A stretch of 64,000 bases of DNA from an uncultured Lachnospiraceae bacterium (GTDB lineage Bacteria; Bacillota; Clostridia; Lachnospirales; Lachnospiraceae): assembly GCA_947363565.1 (NCBI GenBank), contig CANAPP010000004.1, forward strand, positions 37,496 to 101,495. Reading direction: 5' to 3'. Numbering within the stretch: the first letter of the stretch is position 1; each line of letters opens with the position of its first letter. The translations under genes and the position numbers were made by a program. This document shows, piece by piece, positions 1 through 8,116 of the stretch. The notes under the pieces were generated by a model. That model was not told the origin of the DNA. It was given only the letters and a program-made list of their open reading frames with translations, and made no database searches.

Positions 1-1577
1 TTGCTGATCTTTGTGACGGTGCCGGTAAATGCCTCATTTTCCAGGGCATCCAGCGTGACGGAAGCCTCCTGGTCCTTTTCGACGGAAAGGATGTCGAGTT
101 CGTCTACATTTACGGTGATTTTCACAGTATCCTGGCTGGTCAGGGTAAATGCGACTGTCTCGTAGGCGCTGGTGTATGTGGAGGAGGCATCTGAGGCCGT
201 GCTGCTATTGGCGGAGGCGGAGTCTGGAGAGGAGCCGGCCATTGAACTGCCGGGGCTTCCTGCGGAAAAAGCGCCGGGCTTTCCTGAGGAACCGCCTGAG
301 TCCGCCGCATCGCCTGAGTTTCCTGCATTGCCGTCGGCTTTGTTTCCTGCATCGGAGGCGGAATTGCCGGAGCCGGCAGAGGAACTTCCGGATGGCGGAG
401 TACAGTTTCCGCTGTTTGAGTTGTTGCCGGTCCCAGAGCCGGAGCTGTCACCGTTGCCGGCTCCAGAACCGTCGCCTGTATTGTTACTGCCAGTTGAACC
501 GCTGCCGGAACCGTCGCCTGAGCTATTATTGTTGTTTGAACCGTTGCCGGCTCCAGAGCCAGAGCTGCTGCCGCTGTTTGTACCGTTGCCGTCAGAACCG
601 GAGGCGCTGCCATTGTCCGCGTCAGTATTGGAAGCAGAGCCGTCGTCATTGCCGGAACCGGAGGCACTGCCATCGTCTGCGCCGGTAGCGGAACCTGAGC
701 CGTCGCCGGAGGCAGGACTGGTATCGGAGCTTAGGCAGGAAATCCCGCTTGGGAAAGAGCCGGTATCGGAGCTTAGGCAGGGAATCCCGCTTGAGGAAGA
801 AACGGAGCAGCTTTCCGATATGGATGGGCCGGAATAATCACTGACTGTTTTTCGCGTATTTTTTGTCTCCGCAGATGAGCCGTTCGCTGAACCTGACGTC
901 AGGAAAAGAAGCGGGGAAGTCTCGTTCCCGGTGTCTTTTGCCGACATCTGGGAAAGGGAGCTGCTGCTTTGTGCTGTGCTGTCTGCCGATGAGCCGGCCG
1001 AGGAGGAGCTTTTGGTCGTTTCCATATTTTCGGCGATGGATATGGTGCCGATGATGCCGGCTGAGGGAGCTTTGATGGACGGCTTTTTATAGAGGGCGGC
1101 AAGGGTTTCTTCCATTGCTGTCAGCTCTTCCTTTTCGCCTTCAAGCTCTTCTTTTTCCAGTGATGAAAGGCTGCTTTTGTCGAGTTCGTCGCCGACAGTG
1201 TCCAGACTGTCCCTGACATCGATGAGAAGGCGGGCGACAGAGGTCTTGTTCAGGGTTGCAAGAACCTGTCCTTTCGCCACCTCGTCGCCGCTCTCTACCT
1301 TGATGTTTTCGACTTTGATTCCGACTGGCACGGTGATGTCTGTCATCTTTGCTGCTTCCAGATTGCCGCTTGCGTCGATGGTATTGCTTATGCTCCCCTT
1401 TGCCGCGGTGACGCTCTGGATATTTGATAAGCCCAATTCCTTTGCCTGCCCGGTTTTTGCCCGGATGAATATGCAGACCGTGAGTGCAGCCGCGCACAGC
1501 GTGAAAAATACTGCGGCTGCGATCGTGCGGTTTCGCCTGTTTTTTCCTGTTCTGTTCAGATCTTTCCTTTTTTTCAT
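1..1577 (-). CDS. HlyD/MacA-type periplasmic adaptor of an ABC exporter, partial, with giant low-complexity insert
   Basis: Membrane fusion/adaptor protein, cut at the left edge after about 525 codons, so its C-terminus lies outside. A basic N-terminus precedes one membrane segment (about residues 19-40). Then comes the first half of a biotinyl-lipoyl domain, with GNLEAAK followed by a V-K-S-G-D-V-G-L-L pattern, and a short helical part near residues 110-150. From about residue 190 to 468 the protein is almost pure Ser, Gly, Asn and Asp with some Ala, Thr and Pro. After that the adaptor fold resumes (FTLTSQDTVKITVNVDEL). The start is preceded by AGAAGGAGG. In this family the adaptor usually precedes an ABC ATPase and an FtsX-like permease, presumably beyond position 1 here. 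No stop interrupts the frame. The family call is firm; the substrate is unknown. Confidence 0.85.
   Translation of the reverse strand, partial: MKKRKDLNRTGKNRRNRTIAAAVFFTLCAAALTVCIFIRAKTGQAKELGLSNIQSVTAAKGSISNTIDASGNLEAAKMTDITVPVGIKVENIKVESGDEVAKGQVLATLNKTSVARLLIDVRDSLDTVGDELDKSSLSSLEKEELEGEKEELTAMEETLAALYKKPSIKAPSAGIIGTISIAENMETTKSSSSAGSSADSTAQSSSSLSQMSAKDTGNETSPLLFLTSGSANGSSAETKNTRKTVSDYSGPSISESCSVSSSSGIPCLSSDTGSFPSGISCLSSDTSPASGDGSGSATGADDGSASGSGNDDGSASNTDADNGSASGSDGNGTNSGSSSGSGAGNGSNNNNSSGDGSGSGSTGSNNTGDGSGAGNGDSSGSGTGNNSNSGNCTPPSGSSSAGSGNSASDAGNKADGNAGNSGDAADSGGSSGKPGAFSAGSPGSSMAGSSPDSASANSSTASDASSTYTSAYETVAFTLTSQDTVKITVNVDELDILSVEKDQEASVTLDALENEAFTGTVTKIS
720..793. repeat. Direct repeat of 32 bp (period 42 bp) inside the adaptor insert
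   Basis: Two near-identical 32-bp copies (720-751 and 762-793, one mismatch) encode on the minus strand the repeated peptide SGI(P/S)CLSSDT. This is a recent in-frame tandem duplication in the low-complexity insert and introduces its cysteines. Confidence 0.85.
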
Positions 1578-1705
1578 AGATTCCTCCTTCTGACCGCCTG
1601 TTTACAGCATTATTTTATCGGCAAACTGTGAACGTTTGTTGGGAAAAGTGTGTTTATTCTATGAAAAATAGTGGTAGGAAAGAAAGGTTTTACACCATTT
1701 TGCTC

Positions 1706-1734
1706 TATACATCTTTGCAGAAATAAGCTATAAT
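1706..1734 (+). promoter_or_regulatory. Sigma-A-type promoter for the first sugar acetyltransferase
   Basis: TATACA at 1706-1711, a 17-bp spacer and a perfect TATAAT at 1729-1734, 37 bp before the start codon. The rest of the 193-bp gap back to the adaptor start holds no other gene. Confidence 0.6.
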
Positions 1735-1770
1735 TGTAAAGATTTGTGGTGATTAAGGAGGATTTACCCT

Positions 1771-2382
1771 ATGGATATTTTTGAGCAGCTGCATGACGGC
1801 AGCATCTACGATCCGGGCGATGCGGATATTTTAGATCAACAGATGGGCTATCAGGAGCTTTTATATGATTACAATATGACCAGGCCGGGCGAAGGTGCCA
1901 GACGGACAGGGCTTTTGCAGGAGATGTTCGCGGATATCGGGGAGAACTGCTATATCGAGCCGCCCCTTCATGCCAATATGGGCGGGCATCATGTTCATTT
2001 CGGAAAGAATATCTATGCCAATTACAACCTGATCCTTGTGGACGATACCCATATCTACGTAGGCGATTATACGATGTTCGGTCCGAATGTGACTATAGCT
2101 ACTGCGGGGCATCCGATTTTGCCCGAACTTCGCCAGAGAGGGCTGCAGTATAATATGCCGGTGCATATCGGAGAAAACTGCTGGATCGGAGCCGGAGCGA
2201 TCATCCTGCCGGGCATTACCATTGGGGACAATGTCGTAGTGGGCGCGGGAAGTGTAGTGACGAAGGACATTCCGTCCGGCGTGGTCGCGGTGGGGAATCC
2301 GTGCCGGATCCTGCGCCAGGTCGGTGAGCATGACCGGAAGTATTATTATAAAGACAGAGAGATTGATTACGGGAAATTATAA
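1771..2382 (+). CDS. Maltose/galactoside O-acetyltransferase family protein (left-handed beta-helix)
   Basis: A 203-residue hexapeptide-repeat acyltransferase of the Maa/LacA/NodL group. These enzymes transfer acetyl from acetyl-CoA to a sugar hydroxyl in the cytoplasm. The N-terminal helical Mac domain (residues 1-55, with YDYN and a run of Arg) is followed by imperfect hexapeptide turns such as IGENCWIGAGAIILPG. The catalytic loop His is in ATAGHP, near residue 113. The C-terminal part VGNPCRILR is typical. AAGGAGG sits just upstream of the ATG. It probably forms a transcription unit with the thioesterase downstream, 10 bp away. A second family member lies at 7270. The real acceptor cannot be read from sequence. 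Confidence 0.88.
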   Translation: MDIFEQLHDGSIYDPGDADILDQQMGYQELLYDYNMTRPGEGARRTGLLQEMFADIGENCYIEPPLHANMGGHHVHFGKNIYANYNLILVDDTHIYVGDYTMFGPNVTIATAGHPILPELRQRGLQYNMPVHIGENCWIGAGAIILPGITIGDNVVVGAGSVVTKDIPSGVVAVGNPCRILRQVGEHDRKYYYKDREIDYGKL

Positions 2383-2392
2383 GGAGAAAGCG

Positions 2393-2809
2393 ATGAGTAA
2401 GTCAGAGATTTCAAAGGAAGAGACGCTAAGGGAAGTGCAGGAGAGATTTAAAAATGACCGTTTTGCCACGGATAACGGCGCTTATATCGAGGAAGTGGGG
2501 GAAGGCTATGCGCGCTGCGTGATGCCTCTTGACGAACACCACTACAATGCGGTGGGGAGCGTCATGGGCGGCGCGGTATTTACTGTGGCGGATTTTGCAT
2601 TTGCGGTGGCCTCAAACTGGAATAAGAAGCCCTGCGTGTCATTATCCGCGCAGATTACTTATCTGGGGCGTGCGAAGGGGAAGAAGCTGATCGCCGAGGC
2701 AAGAAAGGTAAAAGAAGGAAGGACGACCTGTTACTATCTGGTCGAGGTCACAGATGAGCTTGGCAGCCAGGTGGCGCATGTGACGTCTAATGGATTTACT
2801 GTAGGGTAG
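2393..2809 (+). CDS. PaaI-family hotdog thioesterase
   Basis: A 138-residue single hotdog domain of the PaaI/YbgC-like acyl-CoA thioesterase superfamily. The region HHYNAVGSVMGGAVFTVADFA carries the HNxxGxxHGG-like catalytic and CoA-pocket signature, though His is replaced in the GG segment (SVMGG). The AQITYLGRAKGKKL strand is also typical. The open frame extends upstream into the acetyltransferase end, but the start at 2393 has AAGGAGAAAG at the right distance, so I use that. It lies 10 bp after the preceding stop and 12 bp before the radical SAM gene, suggesting one operon. The thioester substrate is unknown. Confidence 0.82.
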   Translation: MSKSEISKEETLREVQERFKNDRFATDNGAYIEEVGEGYARCVMPLDEHHYNAVGSVMGGAVFTVADFAFAVASNWNKKPCVSLSAQITYLGRAKGKKLIAEARKVKEGRTTCYYLVEVTDELGSQVAHVTSNGFTVG

Positions 2810-2821
2810 GAGGAAGGCAGG

Positions 2822-3745
2822 ATGAATTACGAAGGACAGATCTGCCGTGCGCCCATGGAGCGCGCGTCATTTATGCTGCCGGTCATGGTGGGGTGTTCGT
2901 ATAACCGGTGCAAGTTCTGTAATCTGTTCCGGCATCTTAACTACCGGGAGCTTCCGCTAAAGCAGATTGAGGGGGAGCTTAAGCGGGTCAGGGAGGCAGG
3001 TGGAAGCCCGAAGAGGATATTTCTGGGGGACGGCAATGCGTTCGGGCTTAAGACAGAGCGGCTTTTGCAGATTCTCGAGATGATACATGCGTATTTCCCA
3101 GAGTGTATGTGTGTGAATATGGACGCTACAGTGACAAGTATCCGGCAAAAGACGGACGAAGAGCTTTTGCGCCTTTATGAAAATGGCGTGCGGCATCTGT
3201 ATCTTGGCATCGAGAGCGGGCTTGACGACGTGCTTTTATTTATGGAGAAGGATCACGATATTTCCCAGGCGTATACGGTCATTCGGAGACTGGAAAAAGC
3301 GGGGCTTATCTATGACGCGCACATCATGACGGGTGTGGCGGGAAGGGGGCGCGGTGAGGAGAATGCCAGGGCGCTGGCGGAATTCTTAAACCGGACAGGG
3401 CCGGCCCATGTGGTGAATTTCTCTATGTTCCTTCACAAGGAGGTACCCCTTTATGCGCATATCGCGGACGGAAGCTTCATCCCGGCGGATGAGCTTGAGA
3501 ATCTTAAGGAGGAGCGCACGCTTCTTGCGCTTCTTAAGACAGAGCTTTTGTATGACGGCTTCCATGATTATATCGAAGTGAGAGTACGGGGGAAATTGCC
3601 TCAGGATAAAGAGAAGATGTTAGAGAAACTGGATCAGGTGATCGGTAAGTATGAAGGCGGCAGGGCGCTTTACGCTTATGTCCAGGGAGAATGCCCGGAC
3701 CTTAAGCGGTGCGGCGGCCTGGAGAAGGTGTGGGATATGGGGTGA
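2822..3745 (+). CDS. Radical SAM protein of unknown function
   Basis: A 307-residue radical SAM enzyme. The cluster-binding CxxxCxxC motif is at residues 25-32 (GCSYNRCKFC), followed by a GDGNAF segment and an MDATVTSI strand. The GIESGLDDVLLFM motif and a typical TIM-barrel pattern continue to about residue 230. It has no second iron-sulfur motif and no B12 domain, so it is a minimal member of the broad COG1032/HemN-like group. AGGAGGAAGG precedes the ATG, and the gene closely follows the thioesterase. I do not recognise a specific reaction. Confidence is high for the fold and low for any pathway. Confidence 0.8.
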   Translation: MNYEGQICRAPMERASFMLPVMVGCSYNRCKFCNLFRHLNYRELPLKQIEGELKRVREAGGSPKRIFLGDGNAFGLKTERLLQILEMIHAYFPECMCVNMDATVTSIRQKTDEELLRLYENGVRHLYLGIESGLDDVLLFMEKDHDISQAYTVIRRLEKAGLIYDAHIMTGVAGRGRGEENARALAEFLNRTGPAHVVNFSMFLHKEVPLYAHIADGSFIPADELENLKEERTLLALLKTELLYDGFHDYIEVRVRGKLPQDKEKMLEKLDQVIGKYEGGRALYAYVQGECPDLKRCGGLEKVWDMG

Positions 3746-3798
3746 TTCTGCAGATATGCGGAAGTCCCGGATAATAATATTTGGCGGAGGTTTTTTCG

Positions 3799-4665
3799 AT
3801 GGGGAAACGAAATACAGGCAAAGCGGTGATCGCTGTGTTCATCGTGATCTTGGGGAATATACTTTATGCGCTGGCGGTGAAGCTTTTTCTGATCCCGGCG
3901 GGGCTTGTGACAGGCGGGACTACCGGTATCGGGCTTGCGGTGAACTATGCGGCAGGAGTGCCGGTGGCGACATTCGTCCTGATCTTTAATGTGGTGATGC
4001 TGGCGGCGGGTTTTGCGGTGCTTGGGAAACAGTTTGCGCTGACGACTATTGTCAGCACGTTTACTTACCCGCTTGCGCTGAATGCGCTGGATATGCTGCT
4101 GGGAGACGTGGTGCTGACCCGGGATGTATTTATCTGTACGATGTTCTCCGGGCTGGGGATTGGGCTGTCTCTGGGAATCGTCATACGGGCTGGGGCATCG
4201 ACGGGAGGCATGGACATCCCGCCCCTTGTGCTGAATCATTTTTTCAAGATCCCGGTGTCCGCGGGGCTTTACTTTTTTGACTTTATCATCCTGCTTGTGC
4301 AGGCGTTTTTTCAGCCGCTGGAAAAGGTGTTTTACGGCATCGTGCTTGTCATCATCTATACAGTGACTTTGGATAAGATGCTGCTTATGGGAACAACGAA
4401 AACCGAAGTCCGGGTGGTCAGCGACCATGCGACGGAGATCTGCGACGCTATCCTCAAGCGGATGGACCGGGGCGTGACGCTGCTTTCCGCTAAGGGTGGG
4501 TATCTTAAGGAAGATACGACAGTGGTCTTAAGCGTAATCTCCAACCGGGAGCTGCCGAGGGTGGAGCGCCTGATCCATGAGATCGACCCGGAGAGTTTTA
4601 TCGTTGTGAACCGGGTCAGCGAGGTAAGCGGCAAAGGATTTACCATGAGCAAGGAATACCGGTAA
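3799..4665 (+). CDS. YitT family membrane protein (DUF161/DUF2179)
   Basis: A 288-residue protein with five or six hydrophobic segments in residues 1-190 and a cytoplasmic C-terminal DUF2179 domain (from about residue 205). The domain has the VTLLSAKGGYLKEDTTVVL signature and a final IVNRVSEV-type strand. Such proteins are common in Firmicutes and their transport role is not established. The open frame reaches a TTG at 3781, but ATG 3799 has a GGCGGAGG ribosome site 8 bases upstream and is the better start. A paralogue is at 10854. No clear terminator follows before the convergent phosphatase gene. Confidence 0.86.
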   Translation: MGKRNTGKAVIAVFIVILGNILYALAVKLFLIPAGLVTGGTTGIGLAVNYAAGVPVATFVLIFNVVMLAAGFAVLGKQFALTTIVSTFTYPLALNALDMLLGDVVLTRDVFICTMFSGLGIGLSLGIVIRAGASTGGMDIPPLVLNHFFKIPVSAGLYFFDFIILLVQAFFQPLEKVFYGIVLVIIYTVTLDKMLLMGTTKTEVRVVSDHATEICDAILKRMDRGVTLLSAKGGYLKEDTTVVLSVISNRELPRVERLIHEIDPESFIVVNRVSEVSGKGFTMSKEYR

Positions 4666-4717
4666 GAACAATCTGCGCTGGAGAGAATCGGCTTCAATGC
4701 TTGCATGTACATTTGAC

Positions 4718-5836
4718 TTAGTCTAACGTAACCTGCAGTTTGACGGGATTATGGTCGGAGTTTGCAAAGGTCAGGTCAACCGTCTCTACCGAAGCAATCT
4801 TTACATTCGGCGAGGTGATAAAGCCGTCGATCACGTAATACTGCGTATCCGAAGAATCGGGATCATAGGGCTGGTTTAGCAGGCGGCAGGAGGGTGAGAC
4901 GGTGTCATAGGCAAGGTTCCAGCCGTTCGGAAGCATGTCTTCCTCCACGATGCCCGGCGTCCAAAGTTTGGGGTCTTTTATTGGAAAGGCATCTAAACTT
5001 CCCGGGAAGGTCTGGTTAAAATCTCCCCCGGCGATGACGTAATTCCCTTTTTTGTACTCTTCCTGCAAAAATTTCATCAGGGCATCAGTCTGTGCCTTTT
5101 TCCCTTCGCCGCCGTCATATGCCTCCAGATGGAGATTGACCGCCACAAGCTCCCTGTCTGTTCCTGCGACCGGGTAGCGGGTGGTTAGCAGGCAGCGCTT
5201 CAGGTTTGCTAAGCGCACCGGCCAGCGAAACGGGCAGGGGAGGCTGACCCGCACAGGATTTTCTGACATCTTGAGGTTAGACAGGGTGGCGATGCCGGAA
5301 TCAATTTTTCCGATGGGCGGCAGCGGATAGGGAACAAAGCGGCAGCGGTAGTTCGGAGCGTAGGAGAATCCGAGGCCGGTCTGCTCACTGTAGTAATTAA
5401 GCTCGTCTGTATTTCCCGTCCTGGCAGAGCCGCGGTCAACTTCCTGTAAAAGGCAGAGGTCATAGTTTCCCTGTTTCAGAAAATCTGCGATGGCAGACAG
5501 ATTCTGCTCAACGGCAGCCTGGCTTTTCGGGTTCACCATCTTGCCGCCGTCCATGAAAAAGTCTGTGTTTGCGTCCAGCCCTGCGTAGCCGGTGTTCCAG
5601 CTTAAGATACGGAGCAGGCGTTTATTTTCCGGAATATTTTCCGCAGGCTCATCCGTAGTATGGCTCGAAGGATTTTTGACGGTATGTTCCAGGGCGATTT
5701 CTTTTAAGATCGCCGTGTCGGCTGTTTCATGATTTTTGGGGCGGTATTCTGTGATGGTGAGCCAGGCCAGCAGGGTGCCTGGAACGAGTGCTATGATCAG
5801 CAGGATGATTGCCGGGAGTTTTATTTTTCGTTTCAT
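4718..5836 (-). CDS. Membrane-anchored endonuclease/exonuclease/phosphatase family protein
   Basis: A 372-residue EEP (DNase I-like) enzyme. Residues 6-26 form a signal anchor (LPAIILLIIALVPGTLLAWL), so the catalytic part faces outside. Catalytic motifs are in the expected order: SWNTGYAG, LLQEVDRG (metal-binding Glu), VNLHLEAYDGG, GGDFNQTF and the terminal SDHNPV. The family includes nucleases, phospholipid and inositol phosphatases; an exported single-domain member cannot be assigned a substrate from sequence. It is transcribed toward the YitT gene and divergently from the MATE exporter, with a 68-bp gap between starts. Confidence 0.83.
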   Translation of the reverse strand: MKRKIKLPAIILLIIALVPGTLLAWLTITEYRPKNHETADTAILKEIALEHTVKNPSSHTTDEPAENIPENKRLLRILSWNTGYAGLDANTDFFMDGGKMVNPKSQAAVEQNLSAIADFLKQGNYDLCLLQEVDRGSARTGNTDELNYYSEQTGLGFSYAPNYRCRFVPYPLPPIGKIDSGIATLSNLKMSENPVRVSLPCPFRWPVRLANLKRCLLTTRYPVAGTDRELVAVNLHLEAYDGGEGKKAQTDALMKFLQEEYKKGNYVIAGGDFNQTFPGSLDAFPIKDPKLWTPGIVEEDMLPNGWNLAYDTVSPSCRLLNQPYDPDSSDTQYYVIDGFITSPNVKIASVETVDLTFANSDHNPVKLQVTLD

Positions 5837-5904
5837 AAGAGCTTGTCCTTTCGATTGCGGTCATACGTTCTATCATGTACTATTATATCCAAGAGGTGAA
5901 AGAA

Positions 5905-7248
5905 ATGAAAGTGGATAAACCATTTTACCGGAAATTATTTTCCCTGGTACTTCCTATTGCGATGCAGAATTTCATGAATGCCGTGGTCAGCGCGTCGGAT
6001 GCCCTGATGCTTGGATTTGAAGGACAGACAGCACTTTCGGCCGTTTCTCTTGCCACACAGGTGCAGTTTGTCCTGAATTTATTTTTTGCTGCGCTGACCA
6101 GCGGTATGACGGTTTTGGCGGCGCAGTACTGGGGAAAGAAGGAGGTAACGGCTTTGGAGCATGTGCTGGCGGCTGCCCTTCGCTGCAGCTTTGCTGTCTC
6201 TTTCCTGTTTTTCCTGGCAGCGGCAGCAGTCCCGGAGTTTCTGATGAGGATATTTACCAATGATCAGGGCCTGGTCGGCATGGGGGCGTCTTATCTGCGC
6301 GTGGTGAGTGTCTCTTATCTCTGCATGGGGGTATCGCAGGTCTATCTGTGCATTATGAAAAACAGCGGGAGAACGCTTAGGAGCACCATCTACGGCTCTG
6401 CGGCAGTACTGCTCAACCTGATTTTAAATGGGATACTCATCTTCGGTGCTTTTGGCGCTCCAAAGATGGGGATACAGGGGGCGGCCCTTGCGACATTAAT
6501 CTCGCGCATGATCGTGCTGATGCTGGTACTGCGCGAGAATGGGGGAAAGGGTGTGGTGCGTATCCGGTGGGAGTATGTGAGAAAACCGATGGAGATGCTT
6601 AAGCGGGATTACTATCATTACACTATACCCGTGCTGGCAAATATCCTGGCGTGGGGCTGCGGATTCACGATGTTCTCCGTGATCATGGGGCATCTGGGCG
6701 AGGAGGCGGTGGCAGCCAACGCGGTAGCGAATATCGTGAAAAATATAATCTCCTGCTTTTGCTTAGGCATCGGTGCGGGCAGCGGGATCATCGTCGGGAA
6801 TGAGCTTGGAAAAGGAGACCTGGACAGAGCGCGGCAATATGGCGGGAAGCTGTGCCGTACAGCGGTGGCAGCGGGAGTCTTATCCGGATTATTTCTGCTG
6901 ATGTGCACACCGCTTATTTTTGCCTTTGCGCCGAATTTATGCGGGCAGGCGGAAGCATATCTGCGGGTCATGCTTTTTATCTGCAGTTATTATCTTATCG
7001 GGAAGTCGGTGAATTCAACGGTGGTGGCGGGGATTTTCTGCGCCGGGGGCGATACGAGGTTCGGGATGTGCTGCGACGCGGTGACGATGTGGATGGTCAT
7101 CGTTCCTGTGGGTGCGGTGGCGGCGTTTGTGCTTAAGCTGCCAGTGCTGTGGGTGTATTTTCTGCTGAACCTGGATGAGCTGATAAAGCTACCGGCGGTA
7201 TACCGGCATTATAAAAAGTATGCGTGGGTGAAGAATCTGACGAAATGA
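5905..7248 (+). CDS. MATE family multidrug/metabolite exporter (NorM/DinF type)
   Basis: A 447-residue multi-pass transporter with about twelve hydrophobic segments in two similar halves, as in the MATE family (usual length 440-470). Matching patterns include the N-terminal LVLPIAMQNFMNAVVSASDALML and the second-half IPVLANILAWGCGFTMFS. It would export cationic drugs or metabolites using an ion gradient. Although the frame is open from 5875, ATG 5905 is preceded by AAGAGGTGAAAG and fits the family start. The acetyltransferase follows after 21 bp. No adjacent regulator suggests its inducer. Confidence 0.88.
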   Translation: MKVDKPFYRKLFSLVLPIAMQNFMNAVVSASDALMLGFEGQTALSAVSLATQVQFVLNLFFAALTSGMTVLAAQYWGKKEVTALEHVLAAALRCSFAVSFLFFLAAAAVPEFLMRIFTNDQGLVGMGASYLRVVSVSYLCMGVSQVYLCIMKNSGRTLRSTIYGSAAVLLNLILNGILIFGAFGAPKMGIQGAALATLISRMIVLMLVLRENGGKGVVRIRWEYVRKPMEMLKRDYYHYTIPVLANILAWGCGFTMFSVIMGHLGEEAVAANAVANIVKNIISCFCLGIGAGSGIIVGNELGKGDLDRARQYGGKLCRTAVAAGVLSGLFLLMCTPLIFAFAPNLCGQAEAYLRVMLFICSYYLIGKSVNSTVVAGIFCAGGDTRFGMCCDAVTMWMVIVPVGAVAAFVLKLPVLWVYFLLNLDELIKLPAVYRHYKKYAWVKNLTK

Positions 7249-7269
7249 TAAAAGGAAGAGGTGTAATTG

Positions 7270-7902
7270 ATGAAAAATACGGAGAGAAGAGACAGGGAGC
7301 TGCCGTACATCTCTGATGAAGAGGTGTTCGAGGAACAAAAGAGGGCGAGGCGGCTGACTCAGGAGATGAATACGGCTGACCGTTCGGACTTTGAGACAAT
7401 TAACAGGATTGTGAAGGAGCTTCTTGGAAAATCGGACGGGGCGTTTATCAATCCGCCGTTTTACTGTGACTACGGTACGCATATCGAGGTGGGAAAGAAT
7501 TTCTTTGCCAATTATAACTGTACGATCCTTGACGTGGCGAGGGTTGTGATCGGCGACAACTGTATGTTTGCCCCTAATGTGTCAATTTATACGGCAGGGC
7601 ATCCGCTGCACCCGGAGATTCGAAATACCCTTTATGAGTACGGCGTCGGGGTGACGATCGGGGATAATGTGTGGATTGGCGGTAATGTGGTGATTTGCCC
7701 GGGCGTGCATATCGGCAGCAATACGGTGATCGGGGCGGGGAGCGTCGTGACGAGGGATATCCCTGATTGGGTGGTCGCGGCGGGGAATCCGTGCAGGGTG
7801 ATCCGCGGGATAACGGATAAGGATAAGAGATATTATTTCCGCGGACGGGAGTTTGATGATGAGGCGTGGGAGGATGTGCAGAAGAGACTGGCGGGGAAGT
7901 AG
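7270..7902 (+). CDS. Second maltose/galactoside O-acetyltransferase family protein
   Basis: A 210-residue LbH acetyltransferase related to the one at 1771 but clearly diverged, especially in the N-terminal Mac domain (EEVFEEQKRARRL). It keeps the catalytic His in YTAGHPLHPE, the hexapeptide rungs IGDNVWIGGNVVICPG and IGSNTVIGAGSVVTRD, and the VAAGNPCRVIRG ending. The preferred start is ATG 7270, three bases inside the open frame, with AGAGGTG upstream. It probably shares a message with the MATE gene. The 214 bp to clpB contain a weak GCAAG/CTTGC hairpin near 7979-8003 and the clpB control region. Confidence 0.87.
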   Translation: MKNTERRDRELPYISDEEVFEEQKRARRLTQEMNTADRSDFETINRIVKELLGKSDGAFINPPFYCDYGTHIEVGKNFFANYNCTILDVARVVIGDNCMFAPNVSIYTAGHPLHPEIRNTLYEYGVGVTIGDNVWIGGNVVICPGVHIGSNTVIGAGSVVTRDIPDWVVAAGNPCRVIRGITDKDKRYYFRGREFDDEAWEDVQKRLAGK

Positions 7903-8021
7903 AAGGAAGTTGAAGGGAATAACTTACGGATATTGACGAGGTTAAAGAGTGATTGAATAAAGAAGAGCAAATGGGGTGCAAGTCTATGGTTATGCGGCTT
8001 GCATTTAAAAATAACACAAAA

Positions 8022-8048
8022 TTAGCACTCGGTACTTGACGTGGCTAA
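8022..8048 (+). promoter_or_regulatory. Half-degenerate CIRCE element (HrcA operator) at clpB
   Basis: The left half TTAGCACTC (8022-8030) is a perfect CIRCE half. After nine bases, the right half CGTGGCTAA (8040-8048) keeps only five of nine positions (GCTAA). It overlaps the -35 box of the clpB promoter, where HrcA repression would work. I saw no CtsR-type heptad repeat. Confidence 0.5.
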
Positions 8049-8064
8049 CAACAAGTGTTATAGT
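8036..8064 (+). promoter_or_regulatory. Sigma-A promoter of clpB
   Basis: TTGACG (8036-8041), a 17-bp spacer and TATAGT (8059-8064). The predicted message begins with a short TCTTG/CAAGA hairpin (8064-8079), then the AGAAGGAGG ribosome site. Confidence 0.75.
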
Positions 8065-8116
8065 CTTGCTAGAACAAGAAAAACACAAGATAGCATGTCA
8101 AGAAGGAGGCAATGTT

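Noticed and set aside
172..837. Plus-strand open frame of 221 codons rich in Pro, Glu and Leu
   Set aside because: It is the antisense shadow of the Ser/Gly-rich insert of the minus-strand adaptor. The adaptor frame continues sensibly on both sides, while this frame has no homologous pattern.
2324..2392. Upstream extension of the thioesterase frame
   Set aside because: It lies inside the acetyltransferase gene. The ATG at 2393 has a good ribosome site and matches family length.
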